Under the pieces are notes generated by a model. It did no database searches. It was not told the origin of the DNA and was given only the letters and a program-made list of their open reading frames with translations. From Gossypium raimondii (Eukaryota; Streptophyta; Magnoliopsida; Malvales; Malvaceae): 64,000 nucleotides of DNA. Positions 1 through 12,413 of the stretch are shown piece by piece. How positions within the stretch are numbered: the first letter of the stretch is position 1; every line of letters begins with the position of its first letter. The position numbers and the translations under genes were made by a program. The stretch is from NCBI RefSeq assembly GCF_025698545.1, contig NC_068567.1, forward strand, positions 56,115,371-56,179,370, read 5' to 3'.

Positions 1-1130
1 AAAAAAAAGGGAATTAAATCGCAATTAAACCTAAATTGACAAGAAAATAATAGAATTAAAACAAAGTGGGGGACCAATAAAGAAATTAATCCAGGTTTCC
101 GAAACGCTGTGTTTAACACGGGACCAAAATGAAACACAAATAAAATTACGCGGCTAATTTAAAAGAAAAAGAAACGAAAGAAAAAAAGGACCAAATTGGA
201 AATCATCGCAAAAGAGGAGGGACCGCGCGCGTAGATAGCCCGTCAAAGCAAAACATGCGGATTCTCCCCTTGGGTCGGGTCACCGTGCTGGTACAGGCCA
301 TTAAACGGTGTCGTTGTTTCCCTTTGTTACTTAAAACAAAATTTTTCTTAAAAAACACTTCTACTTTATTTCTTAGAAACAAACAGAAAAAAAAAAACTC
401 TGCTAGGGTTTCATCCTTAACCCTTTGAACGTCGCCGCCAATCTGCCACCTCTCCGCCGCGATTACACCGTCAACGGTGGTCAGAGCTGCACCCCTAGGG
501 GCTTTTTAGCTCCTCCTCGCGCGGATCCAAAGGCTTTTCGAGGTAAACCTTCTCCTTTCTCTTTTGTTTACACACAATTAAAAAAATAAAAAGAAAGCGG
601 TAGAGAAAACCGAATAAGAAAAAAAGAAAAGATCACCTTTTGAAACCGTCTTTTTTATTGCTTTTCTTTCAAATATTTTTGCTACAATCTTTGTGGGTCT
701 CTTTTTTCTTACAGATTTTTTTAAATCGGCCTTTATAGTGCCGAAAAATCCAAAAGAAATAATCAAAATCTGAAAATTTTTACAACTGTTATCTGTCCTT
801 TTTTGTTTAGTGTTGCGTTGTTCGTCTTTCGTTTGTTGCAGGAATGGCCGTACGATGATGTGGCACGCGTAGCGAGTGGAGGCGTGGGGAGAACGGCGCT
901 GGAAGCCTTTGCGGCACTCGTGCTAGGGCTGAATGCCTTGGGTTTCTTTTTCTCTTTGGTGTTGGGCCGTATGTATTAGGGTTTGGGCTTGGGTTTTAGT
1001 AGATTGTTGTAAACGGTTTTGAGTCACTGTAATATGGACATTTTAGACATTTAATATATATATATATTTGTTTTTATTTTCCATATTGGGCCGGGCAATA
1101 TTGGGCCACTACAACGAGGATGAAAACAAT
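1..1130. other. Intergenic, possibly retrotransposon-derived stretch
   Basis: No gene was recognised. The stretch starts AT-rich with phrases common in plant LTR DNA, then has a GC-richer part around 200-560 and a pyrimidine-rich part to about 850. A GC-rich block at 840-960 follows, then a TA microsatellite near 1053-1068. It may be LTR or retrotransposon leader DNA, but no paired LTR, primer-binding site or coding domain is visible, so the class is unproven. Confidence 0.25.
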
Positions 1131-1377
1131 ACATATAATAGATAATTAATCCACTATTATAATCGTAAACTCTTTAAAAATAATAATAGGAAATACTCAG
1201 AAGCCTTATTTAACTACCGCACCTACAAATTCTGGTTACCGTCAACGTGTCATTTTAATCTTCCCATAATTCCAAGCCCACCCACCCCTCCTCTTAAATC
1301 TGATCCAGACATTGCCAATCAAACTTCCTTCTTACCATCCACTTAGTGCAACTTTACTTGAACTGAATTTGGATAAA

Positions 1378-1984
1378 ATGGCTTTTAGAGCAACGGTATA
1401 CATAGATGTTTGCAACATTGGCCTCCCTTATATTATTTGTTGTTGATTTTGATATGATAAGATGAAATTGTGTTGCAGGGTTATTGGAAATCAATGATCA
1501 CTCAATTGGAAATTAGGAGCTCGAACCGATTATTTGCATCATCCACAACTCAAAGGATGAAACAATATACCACTGCTCCAGGTGATCTCCCTCCCAACAA
1601 GTAAATTTTAAATTCAATTGACGTCCACATGATCTTTTCTTTTTTTGGTTTTGAAGTAAGAGGGAAATGGTGGACATTTGCAGGCATTGGGACTATATGC
1701 CGATTTACATTGTGGGGGGAATGGTTGCGGCGGCAATAATGATCGCGGCACACACAGCAAAGCAGCAGTTAAGGCATTGCCCTAATGTGGTGATCACCAA
1801 GCAGAAGAGGGCATCTATATCAGAGCTTGACAGTCCTAATCAAGCTACTGCTTCTGGCCAAAAGTTCTTGAACAAGTCTTTCCTCCGAAAAGTGGCTCAC
1901 ATTCAGGAACCCAAACGTTCAACTTCTAAATCTATTACACATATATGGTGTTGCATTTCAAATAACTCTTCTTCTACATGTTAA
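1378..1984 (+). CDS. Small single-pass membrane protein, probably mitochondrial; function unknown
   Basis: Three exons join in frame: 1378-1395, 1479-1600 and 1684-1984, giving 146 residues. Introns are GT-AG. The second donor was placed at 1601 (AA|GTAAAT) because this keeps frame; the nearer GT at 1582 would shift the frame and lose the conserved part. The N-terminus is basic with many Ser and Thr, like a mitochondrial presequence. One hydrophobic segment lies at about residues 52-70, followed by a basic tail with FLNKSFLRKVAHIQ. From memory this matches a plant-only family of short proteins starting MA(L/F)RATGYWKSM; no biochemical role is known to me. The last ~20 residues are Ser/Thr-rich and unlike the family, so the real 3' end may use another splice. 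Gene call is firm, function is not. Confidence 0.7.
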
Positions 1985-4440
1985 TAGCTTTCATGTATTC
2001 ATTTCAGCCCACCCAAACTATAAAGAGGCTCGGACTACATCTTTATATATTAGTCGGTATTAAATTGTATATTTTTACAATAATAAAAAATGTAATTTTA
2101 TCATTTTAATAGCTTGTGATTTTATAATTTTTAGAGGATTAAATCAAATTTTTATCATCTTTTAAGGTCAAAATACAATTTTATCATTTCTAATTTGAAA
2201 TTTTATAAATTATACAATAATAAACAATTTTTCATTTTAGGGGGGCCGGAGTCCCTGCTAGGCTCCCTAGCTTTGCCATTGACATACAATTTCAAGGAAT
2301 TACCACGAAAATATTTTATCAAGAATGAAGTAATATTGGAACATATAGTAATGCATAAAAAGAAAAGAAAATACATTCAAACATATCAATTGATTATACC
2401 AGAGATTAATGTAATTAATATGAAAGATAACAAATTTCTAAAAACTACTTATTACATTACAATCATTCTATCTTATATGTTTATAAGTTGAACTTAAACT
2501 TGAATTTTTAACTCTTAATATATATATATAACGAATTATTTGAACAAATTTAAATAGACCAAACTCGAATTCAATCCTAATTTTTTAAATCAAATCTAAA
2601 ATACCTCTTCCACACTCATAATACCATGCCAACTTATTGAACCCTACCCATTATTTGGCCTACGTTATTAACCATTGGATTCAAATAATACTCTTATATC
2701 TCAAACCTATTGGTTCAGATACTTGATCCATTAAGATTCCAAGTTCTTGTTTTTAAAATCCTTATCGTTTAATAATTCCTTTTTTTTTTCTTAAATGGTT
2801 TATTTAGCCACCTTCTCCGGGACTTTTATTACCTTGAAACATTGACTTGTATAAGAGTATTAATAATCCAAGCATCATTAAACATGAAGGCAACCTACTT
2901 TGCTTCATGTAGGGCCGAGAAGCTAACAAAACCAATAATATTTCTATCTTTTCGACCTTTTTAGGTATAAACCCACCAATGAATCTTCCATACCTTCAAT
3001 AAATATCTCCCATGGTAAGGAAGCTCCAATGAATTTCATTGAACATCGAAAAACAATCTCTTTCATTATTCATCATATTTTTATCTTAGTGTTAAAAGTT
3101 TATCTTACCTTTCAAACAAAAATATATTGAAATGTATTTCAAACGTTCTATTAATCTCGAAATTCAGATTTTACATGACACTTTATAAAAAATCAAGTAA
3201 AGAACTTACATTGCATTGATTTCAACTCTTTAATTGATAATTCTAAACAAACCCTACCATCACCTTTTATTGGAAGAGAAAAAAAACATTGTTGCAAAAA
3301 TTCCAAGAATAATTCAGTTTAAGATAAATATAATATCAGTGATTGTTGCTATTTTGAAACCTAATAATAATAGCCATCATCATCATTCCGGCTAATGAGT
3401 GCTTTAAGTGGGGTTTGAGTTACACCGGTGTTGAGGCCTCTTAAAGTAATCACATTGTTAAATCCGAAATCTTGAAAGCTCAATCCAAAGATATGTCCAA
3501 ACACAAAATTCTTACTTAATTAGCCTGTTGGTTTTCAGATCCACGTCACACCATTAATGTTATACTATTCGATTACTGCCAATAACTGCAATGATTTTCA
3601 TTTAAACATTAATTCAACCTGCATCATTGGTATTGCTAATGTAATTTAGTACGTGAGTTTGACTCTTTTTTCTTCTTTTCTTTCATGTGGTATTTGTGTT
3701 ATTGTTTGGTCTAATTTGGTACATGTATTTGACAAAAGTTATCTATTTTGATATCTAAAGGTAATAAAATTAATTTTTAGTGTTTAATTCGGATTATAGG
3801 GTTGATTTGACAAAATTTAATTTCTTTTTTCAAGATGGAAGTTAATTTTAGTATTATTAGGTTTAAATTTTTATGATTTTGTTCGTAGAATAAATTTAGT
3901 ATTAACTGTAATTTTTTAATTATTTATCAAATACAATCGATAAATAGGATTTAATTCGAGTTTTAGGGTTGATATAATAAAACGAATTGCTAATTATGAA
4001 TTTTCATCTTATCAATTTTAAAACCTGATTTAAAACCTCTAATATATTTAGGTATAAAAATGTATAACGTATACAATGCAATTAACATCATACTTCTCTT
4101 TTGGGGTTGTGAGGAAAACTAATTCTAGCAATTCAAAGCAAAGCAACAATCAAGAATGACAAACACAAATATGCCAAATTTGTGATGAGTGGATCATGGA
4201 AGCAGGTAGAAAATTAATGTTACATATGATATCACCCTTACAAAATTTTAACGGAAGGCAAAACTTGTCTTTTTATTTGGATCTCTCCTTTGGCATCCTC
4301 TACACTTTTTCCATTTTTAATTTCTCTGCAACTCTTTCTTTTTGTCTCATTAATTACCTGCTCAACTAATTCTTTTATGTCAATTACATAAACGGCAAAC
4401 AGCTTTTGAAGTTCCCCTTCCACCCCCACTTATGGACTTC
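1985..4440. other. Intergenic AT-rich region
   Basis: About 2.4 kb without a convincing gene. It holds one eroded MITE copy (listed separately) and plain AT-rich DNA. The ORF at 2195-2491 reads through the MITE and has no recognisable domain. Confidence 0.5.
2050..2285. mobile_element. Eroded MITE copy, AGTGGCGG family
   Basis: This segment aligns by eye with 6419-6677: the same AT-rich core phrases occur in the same order and both copies end with a GGAG/GGCCCTGC-like block. The left terminal repeat is degraded (TAGTCGG instead of AGTGGCGG). It is a non-autonomous, non-coding repeat; the transposase family is not evident. Confidence 0.5.
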
Positions 4441-4765
4441 CTTCTTTTGACCCTTGAAAAGAAAATCATTGGGGATTTGCAACAAGTTCACTTACTTGTC
4501 ACATACACGACAAACGGACCCAACTTTTAATGTATAGTTTATTCATGGATGATCTTAACAAATGTTGTTTGATGGAATGATGTTGCTATCAAAGAATTCT
4601 TATTCCGGATTAGTTAACAATACATGGACCATGGTCTTCCATCGTGGTTGGTATGGAATTTTTTTCTTCCTTTTGTCGGCTAGCCAAGTCCCCCACCTTA
4701 TTGGATCATATATTAACTGCTGCTTAACATTGTATCAGTATCAACTATCAAAAGGCCAGTTAAAC

Positions 4766-6216
4766 ATGTCAAACTTTGTTCAAGATTTTGAAGAAGATGA
4801 ACATCACAGCACTGTCATCTCACAGTCGTCTAATGAGAGTCCCAATCCTATTGAACATCCTATCACCACAAGTTCAAAGAAGAAAAGGAATCTTCCAGGG
4901 AATCCAGGCAAGCATGCTTTCTGTACAATTGTTTAAGTAAGTTGCATGAAGGTATTGTAAGATCACTAAGTTTTCAGTTTTTGGCAAATTTTCAGATCCT
5001 GATGCGGAGGTGGTAGCACTGTCTCCAAGGACGCTAATGGCAACCAACAGGTACATATGTGAGGTGTGTCATAAAGGATTTCAACGAGATCAGAACCTTC
5101 AGCTGCATAGAAGAGGGCATAACTTGCCTTGGAAACTGAAGCAACGAACGAATACAGAGGTTAAGAAAAGGGTTTATGTATGTCCTGAGCCGAATTGTGT
5201 TCATCATCATCCGAGCCGGGCTTTAGGCGACTTGACTGGCATTAAGAAGCATTTCTGCAGGAAGCATGGAGAAAAGAAATGGAAATGTGATAAGTGCTCT
5301 AAAAGATATGCTGTCCAATCGGATTGGAAGGCACACGCCAAGATCTGTGGCACCCGAGAATATCGTTGCGACTGTGGCACAATTTTTTCGAGGTATGTAG
5401 CATATATATATGTTCTGTAAGTGATCCAAGGTGTGACGGATGATACTGAAATCATTATTTTTCAATCCATTTGTTTTGAACAGGAAGGACAGCTTCGTCA
5501 CACATAGAGCCTTCTGCGATGCATTAACAGAGGAAAATTACAAGGTGAACCGTAACCATGGTGCCATTGGAGGATCAATTTTGCAGAAGCAAGCAGACGA
5601 GACAATGTCCATTTCTGACCACACAAAGATGAATCTGTCGATTGGTAATGAGAGCATGGACAACTCACAGAGGCTATTGTCTTTGAAGTCGACTGGGATC
5701 GTGAATATCTCTAGCAATTTGGATCAAATTTTCAATCCAACAACATCCCTGGCTTCTACACTTGCGATAGGGTCTGCTTATACATCTGCAACAGCCCTGT
5801 TACAGAAAGCTGCACAAATGGGCGCTAAGATCAGTGATAATACAATCGCCCCAATCCTACTCAGAGGTTTTACTGGATATTCAACCAGTAACATGAACTC
5901 ATCTGGCTCAGTCCAGGACGGTTCGAATGGCGCCGGTACCAATGGTTTGTATGTGGGAGAAGAAACATCTCACAATCCTCTTGCTCCAACTGCGTTGTTC
6001 GACTCTCATTTTCTACAGGCAGAGAATGGGAAAGCTGCAAATCTGTTGGGACAAGTGTACATGGAAGGTGGACAAAAACTTACAGTTGATTTCTTAGGTA
6101 TGAAACCAACAGGGCATCAGAATGTGGATAACGAAAGAAACTATGACGGAAACATAATGAACTTGGGCTACTCCAACGCGCAGGAAGGGCTGAACAATTT
6201 ACGTGCTAACTGGTAA
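4766..6216 (+). CDS. INDETERMINATE-domain (IDD) C2H2 zinc-finger transcription factor
   Basis: Exons 4766-4907, 4996-5392 and 5484-6216 join in frame to 423 residues. Seen in the protein: a basic nuclear-localisation patch KKKR (about 39-41) followed by NLPGNPDPDAEV, then four zinc fingers. ZF1 (about 69-89) and ZF2 (about 110-139) are C2H2. ZF3 (about 145-165) and ZF4 (about 171-191) are C2HC. This is the ID domain of plant IDD factors, which bind DNA in the nucleus and often act with GRAS proteins. The C-terminal part carries the family motif SATALLQKAAQMGA and a short TVDFLG motif. The first intron is GC-AG (CAG|GCAAGC to TTTTCAG); only this splice gives the family sequence. The second is GT-AG inside ZF4. 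An upstream in-frame ATG at 4562 was not used because its extension is hydrophobic and unlike IDD proteins. Which subgroup member it is cannot be told. Confidence 0.93.
4908..4995 (+). other. GC-AG intron of the IDD gene
   Basis: The 88-bp intron starts GCAAGC after CAG and ends TTTTCAG. GC donors need a strong match to the rest of the consensus, which this one has. Splicing here restores the conserved NPDPDAEV of the family. Confidence 0.85.
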
Positions 6217-6418
6217 ACTGCTGAACTAGTTCCAGCTAAGTTATTAGTGATGTTGTAGTAATTGCACCACTTTTTCATCAAGGAGCGATCTCATTTCAAG
6301 TTTTGGTTAAACATAATCGGAAACAGATAGCCATGCTAATCAAAGATGATGTAACATTTATGTATTTGCTGCTAATATCGCTTTAACTAGCTGTCATTGG
6401 ATGATATTGGAAAAGACT

Positions 6419-6677
6419 AGTGGCGGAACCAAAAAATTTGTTGAGGCGGAATTAAATTGTATATTTTTATTATAGTAAAAATGCAATTTTAAAATTTTAA
6501 TAGTCTATATCTTTATAATTTTTAGAAGATTAAATTAAATTTTTATTATTTTTGAGGGGGCCAAAATAAAATTTTACCATTATTAATTTAAAATTTTATA
6601 AATTATAAAGAAACTAAATAAAATTTTTTACATTTTATGGGATCGGAGGCCCTGCCAGCCCCGTTAACTCCGTCACT
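6419..6677. mobile_element. MITE with AGTGGCGGA-type terminal inverted repeats
   Basis: The left end reads AGTGGCGGAACC; the right end reads GTTAACTCCGTCACT, whose reverse complement starts AGTGACGGAG. The AT-rich 259-bp body has no coding potential. A second, eroded copy is at 2050-2285. The flanks do not give a clean target duplication, so the superfamily is left open. Confidence 0.6.
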
Positions 6678-7549
6678 CTAAAAAACCGTACTTGAAAACG
6701 AATAAATCAAATAATAAATCATTTCTTCCATTAATTATTTTAGCCAAGCATCTATCAAACTAGTTACTTACGAATTGGGACGACAGACATTTACCAAGTA
6801 AAACATCAGTGGACTCGCGTCAAGGATGTGAATTCTCATGTATCCTTTCATGAAAGGAATCTCATGCATTAATTTGCAATACGTTGAATCTCATGCATAA
6901 AATCCGATACATGCATTACTTCCCAATATATGAACAAAACATTGAACAAAATGAGTGCTTGTCAAAATTCATCCTTTAAATCTTTATTAAAATTATCGAG
7001 CAACATCTACTTTTTAATGGTAGAAAGATTAATACTTAGATTCACTTTAATAAATATTTTAAATTTTTTAAAATTAACATAAACACTCCTCGTAAAAGAA
7101 AACTCTAAAAGATTGTATTTAATGTATGGCATACTAGATTTTCAAATCTTTCCATTTATATAGACTCGAATTTTTTTGCACGTATAAATTAAACTTTCAA
7201 AACCAAAAATATGCTAACTACATTTTCTTCGATTTGGACTAAAGTTAATAGCAAATTAATAGATACTCCTCTGGTCTCTAGTTACTTGCGAATTGTGACA
7301 CAAAATTCACTCTTTTATCATGCCTGTCGTCATTATTTTGATAAATACAAGTTTCCGAATATGAAAGCAAAATGGTCTATTAAAACAAATATGAGCAGCA
7401 AGAAACCATATCCAAGCACATTTTAATCATTTCTCATGTGATAGGGCGAAAGAGCTAAATCGATATTTGCAAGTAAATTTTAACAGTGTTAAGCAGCAGT
7501 GCAATGATCAATGCCAACTGCTTTAGGCATTGGGTATGAACAAGGTAAA

Positions 7550-7567
7550 AACACACACACACACACA
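7550..7567. repeat. (AC)n microsatellite
   Basis: About nine uninterrupted AC units in AT-rich intergenic DNA. Confidence 0.9.
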
Positions 7568-9045
7568 AAGAAAAAAAAAGGCACATTATATGTTTATGCA
7601 ATTTGGTTTTTCTACGTCTGCGGGATCTTACCCAAAAAGATAATATTCACTATTTTAGTCACTCGTGCAACAAGTGATTACAACCTCTAACACTCACCAA
7701 ATTAGATTTCTCACTTTTGTACCTAAAATCTAGACAATTCTCTTCTAATTCTTCCCCTTGAAAATGAAAATTTAAGACATAAACCAACACACTTGATTTT
7801 GCACTCAATGCACTCACAAGAAAACATTCCTAATGAACAACAATAAGTTCTCTTAGTTCAATATATCATCTATACAAGTGTCCCCAATTTATAAGGAATT
7901 GAGACTTGCTAACATACTAAATCAATTACAATCAATCCTCCCATAAAACTAGTAAGATAAGCATAAAGAATATCTCCAATGAGCTCAAGATAAGTCTTGA
8001 CTCTTCAACATATGCTTCCAAGTTTTACCCAATTCGATCCAATCTCACCAAAGGTGGGAAGTCGATTGCCTTTATCCAATTCAAACCAATCTCCAAGGTA
8101 TGTTATTACAAACAGTTTGGATATCATAGATGGACTTGTAGTCCACCAAAATATCAGTAAGGATCAAAACCCAAGAATTTTTGTTGTCAAAATTTGTCAA
8201 ATTAAACATGGCAAGTTTCTGAGCTAAGCAGTACTAGACACCAATGGACACTACTCAAAAGTTGCCTCAACAATCTTCCCCTTCGATATTTTTTGAACAA
8301 AAACCATAATATGAGAACACATACAATAAGAGATACAAATGCTCTGGATAAGTAACTCCCCTTAATAAATTATACTTCACTATTAACATAATCGATGAAA
8401 TCAATAATTAATGCCAGAAATATGATCTCATCAATAATCAAAATACTAAGAATTATATAATAACTAGTTTTTTATTATGTGCAATGCTAAGGGTAATTGT
8501 ATTTGATATTAAATATGTTTTTTTTGAATAATTTGACTAGATTTATTCATATAAATAAATAAAGAAAATACATAAGAACAGAAAAATTGGGCTGAGGTCC
8601 AAAGAAAACATAAAAAAAGAAAGTCAAGAAACAGAAAACTAATAAGAAATCGGGTCTAAATTAACATAACTAGCCCATCTCATTCAATTTTAACTAGACT
8701 AAAACTATAACTAAGCCTTATCCTATACCAGTCAAATCCAAACAGTTGGATACCAATAGTCTGCTTCTTTCAAATCAACCGTCCCAGCCATGTATGATAG
8801 CAGGTTTCCAAAAAAATAAATGATTCTTATCTGCTACCTTTTGTTTCAGAAACTTTTCACTTCTCCTTTCCCTCAATCCGGAAGCTTTGGCCGGAGCTTT
8901 TCCAGTGCGTGACGAACCGATTCTGGGATTCCCCCATCAGGTAAAAGCTTTCTCTTCTCTTTAGAGCCTCCTTTGCGATAACATGAGTGTAGACATTCTC
9001 TGCTTTAGGGACAAAATGAAACTCAATCTCCTGGAATCTGTCATT

Positions 9046-9465
9046 TTAGTTTTGTATGTCCCTGATGATTGCTCCAATGACCGATTTATCAATACCAGTA
9101 TTTTGGCATTTCTTGATGATAGTTTTCGAATCTCCCACTACTCCTATTTTATTTAATCCCATACTAATCCCTAGTTTTACTGCCTGTAATCCTGCATATG
9201 CCTCTGTCGTGAACGGATTTGCTATCTTGGAGTGAATAGGTATCTGTGATGCAAGGATTTCCCCCTCCTCGTTCCATACGATTAAACCTGTAGCCGATCT
9301 GGACGATTGACGGTCAAAAGCTGCGTCAAAATAAACTGTGACCCTTCCCCTTCTGTATACCTGTTGAATATTACCAATAGAATAAAGAGTAAGTTTCTTC
9401 TCGTTTATTACTTCTAGCTCTGCGATATAGTTCCGGATTTTCCTTGCTATTTTAGTTCCTGTCAT
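9046..9465 (-). pseudogene. LINE RNase H domain
   Basis: The C-terminal part of the LINE ORF2. The RNase H fold is recognisable by VYFDAAFD, then TTEAYAGLQAVKLG, then VVGDSKTIIKKC, which keeps the D-E-D residues that bind metal. RNase H removes the RNA strand after reverse transcription. The upstream reading frame is broken by a 113-bp tandem duplication, so the domain cannot be made as part of a full polyprotein. Confidence 0.8.
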
Positions 9466-9616
9466 GTATCTTCTTTCATATAAAAATTGGTTTCTGTTGA
9501 ACCAAGTTTCTTCTCGTTTATTACTTCTAGCTCTGCGATATAGTTCCGGATTTTCCTTGCTATTTTAGTTCCTGTCATGTATCTTCTTTCATATAAAAAT
9601 TGGTTTCTGTTGAACC
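9391..9616. repeat. Exact 113-bp tandem duplication inside the LINE
   Basis: Positions 9391-9503 are repeated at 9504-9616 with no difference that I can see by eye. 113 is not a multiple of three, so the duplication shifts the ORF2 frame between the zinc-binding region and RNase H. Confidence 0.9.
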
Positions 9617-10290
9617 AGATTAACCAAAGTCCACAGCAAAAGAGCCGGATTTGCTCATTAGTCCCTTGAGCGATGACCAAGGTAAGCCATTCCCACATAT
9701 TCAGATTACTGTGATTTAATATCCATGTAAGATTTAACTGGTTCCAAACCTCAACGGTTGTAGGGCACTGTTGAAAAATATGACAGCTATTTTCTTCTTT
9801 ATGACAACATCTAGGGCATTGAACTTCCACCACAACCCGCTTGAGTTTGAGATTGACAAGGGACGAGATGAAATTCCACGAGATCCTTCATACTGTAATT
9901 TGAATTTTTGAAGGGATGTATAATTTCCATAGTTTTCTATAGAAATTTTTAGTTTCGGCATGTAATATAAAAATATTAGGATCCAAACTAGGCTCATGTA
10001 ATAATTTATAGGCACTCCTAACGGAAAACTCCCCTGTCGGCTCCCTTCTCCATACTTGAAAATCTTCAAGTGCTGTCTCTGCTAGTGGGATCTGCAAGAT
10101 TTTTTCCGCTACATCCATTCTAAAGGTATCTCTTACTACCTCTGTTTCCCAACTTCTATTAGTGGACTCTATTAAATCCGAAACTAACTTGGTGTTTTCA
10201 TTATTGTCTTGATTCGGTTCTCTATCCGCTTCATTTCTTGATATCCATAAATCATCCCAAACAGATATTTGATCACCCCTCCCCACCCTC
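9462..10290 (-). pseudogene. LINE ORF2 zf-RVT (zinc-binding) region
   Basis: Pieces in shifted frames encode GRGDQISVWDDLW, typical of the segment after the LINE reverse transcriptase, then FSVRSAYKLL, then CPRCCHKEENSCHIFQQCP with the Cys/His pattern of the zf-RVT domain. It sits between reverse transcriptase and RNase H as in other plant L1 elements. Frame breaks near 9830-9890 separate the pieces. Confidence 0.75.
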
Positions 10291-10914
10291 CAGCATAGTC
10301 CTTTTCTAGAAGCCCTTTCGTAGCCTAGACACTCTTCCAGGAAAACGAAGGTAAATTTCCTAACTGATCCCTGTAGAAATTCGAATTAGGATAATATTTT
10401 ACTTTCAAACTGCGGGCTAATAATAAATTTGGATAATCAATAAGACGTCATTCCTGCTTTGCTAATAACGCAACATTAAACTTCACAAAATTTCGAAAAC
10501 CAAGGCCACCATATTCTTTTAATAAGCATAGATCTTTCCAAGCGCACCAATGAATACCTTCTTACTACAATTCTTTTGCCACCAGAATTTGGCTATTATT
10601 CCCTCCAATTCAGCACAAAGAGTCTTAGGAAGTATAAAACAAACCATCGAGTAAGTTGGGATAGCTTGGAGTATAGATTTAAAAAAAACTTCCTTCCCTC
10701 ATTGGGAGAGATATCTTATACTCCAATTGTCAATTTGTTGTTTAAATCTGTCCTTCAAATTTTGAAAAGACGATCTCTTTCTTTTTCCCACCATACTAGC
10801 CCTAGATATCGTTCTGGATTAGATGCTCTTTTAACTCCAAGTATTTGTGAAACTACAACCCTTTCCCCTTTTTATGTATTTGTACTGAAGAAAATAGTCA
10901 ATTTGTCGTAATTA

Positions 10915-12179
10915 ACACATTGGCTTGAACTCATCTCATACTCTTTCAATATCTGTTTTAATGATTGTACTCCTCTTTAAGTAGCTTCTGCAAATAAAAT
11001 GCAATCACCTGCAAAGAGTAAATAAGAGATAGTTGGCCCACTTCGATTAGCTTTAACTCTTTTAAGAATGTTTCCTGCTCTTGCAAGCCTCATTAGACTC
11101 GAAAGTCCTTCCCCACAAAATAAAAATAAAAACAGACTTAAAGGATCCCCTTGTCTAAGACCTCTAGACGGAAGGAAAGTTTGTCTTATGTTTCCATTGA
11201 AATTCACAGAATATGATACTGTAGAGACGTATTTCATTAATGAATCAACCCATCCTGGGTCGAATCCCATTTTTTTCATTACCTCCTTCACAAAATTCTA
11301 TTCAACCCTATCATATGTCTTACTCATGTATAGTATGACAGCCATAAGCCTTTTTTTCCCTATCTTCTTGTATTTTAAAGCATGTAAAATTTCATAAGCT
11401 AGTAACACATTATCAGAAATCAACCTTCCTGGAACAAAAGTACTTTGTGCTGAATCAATACATTTATGAATCACTACCCGAAGGCGATTAGCAATGACTT
11501 TACCTATCAGTTTATAAATCACATTGCATAAACTAATTGGCCTAAATTGAGTAATATTGGAAGGATTCAAAATTTTTGGGATTAGCACAATATTTGTTTG
11601 GTTAACCGAACGTAATTCCATACCTTCGTTTAATCCTTGAAGGCAAAAAGTATAGAAATCATCCTCAATGATTGGCCAACATTTTTGATAAAATATAGCT
11701 GGAAAACCATCCTCTCCTGGTGCTTTTGTAGGTCCCATTTTTTATAGAGCTTCCTGTATCTCCTCCTTAGTATATCTTGCCATTAATTTATTATTGTCTT
11801 CCTCAGAAACGCACCTGTCAAATTCTAAAAAGCTTTTCTCATAGTTATCTTGCCTTCCTGTTGAAAATAACTTCATAAAATACGATCTGGCAATTTCCTC
11901 CATCTCCTTAATCTCTTCTGTCTCCCTGCCATCTTCAAACTGCATCTTGTGGATTAGATTCTGCTTTCTTTTTTGTGTCGTTTGCTTATGAAAAACTGTT
12001 GTATTTTTGTCTCCAAGTTTCAACCAATTTATTCGGGCCTTCTGTTCCCAATAGCATTCATCCTTTTCAATCTCAAAATTCAGATGGATCTTTATATCAA
12101 TAATCTCTGCCAAATTCTCATCACTTCTGTCAGATTCCAGTAGCATTGTCAACTTTGAAGTTAAAACCTCTGTTTTCAT
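10915..12179 (-). pseudogene. LINE reverse transcriptase
   Basis: Recognisable RT blocks occur in order: KAPGEDGFPAIFYQKCW, VLIPKILNPSNITQFRPISL, a broken PGRLISDNVLLAYEILH block, RGLRQGDPLSLFLF, and YLLFAGDCILFAEA. The catalytic motif is FAGD where active enzymes have FADD, and stops and frameshifts split the domain (for example between 11291 and 11298 and around 11740). The function would be target-primed reverse transcription; this copy cannot do it. Confidence 0.85.
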
Positions 12180-12413
12180 TTTTCTACTCCGTCGAATCTA
12201 GCTTTCCTAACTTTCTAAACCTCTTTTTAAATTTTCCAGCTTGTTCAGAAAATATCCTGTAGAATTTTCCCAAAAACACCTAATTTCTTCAAAAAATGTT
12301 TCCTCCAAAACCCACCAAGCTTCGAACTTAAAATTCTTTTTAACCATCCTTCTAGCTCTATAATCTATATTAATAAGAAGTGGACAATGATCTGAAAATA
12401 AATGTGGAATGTG

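Larger units (their letters stand above)
6217..8510. other. Intergenic region downstream of the IDD gene
   Basis: The first ~200 bp are likely the IDD 3'UTR. A MITE follows (6419-6677), then AT-rich DNA with an (AC)n run at 7550-7567. The ORFs at 7211-7426 and 7997-8227 show no domain. The part at 7650-8350 reads like an old LTR-retrotransposon scrap, but no domain could be confirmed. Confidence 0.45.

Noticed and set aside
578-766. 62-codon minus-strand ORF
   Set aside because: Lys/Phe-rich translation of AT-rich DNA; no conserved segment.
1667-1683. ATG at 1667 as the start of the small membrane protein
   Set aside because: It lies in the second intron just before the acceptor; the spliced start at 1378 recovers the conserved MAFRATGYWKSM N-terminus.
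2195-2491. 98-codon ORF after the first small gene
   Set aside because: It starts inside an eroded MITE and shows no conserved segment.
4562-4765. Upstream in-frame ATG for the IDD gene
   Set aside because: The extension is hydrophobic and unlike the N-terminus of any IDD protein I know.
5207-5501. Minus-strand ORFs opposite the IDD gene
   Set aside because: Shadows of the zinc-finger exon; no independent signal.
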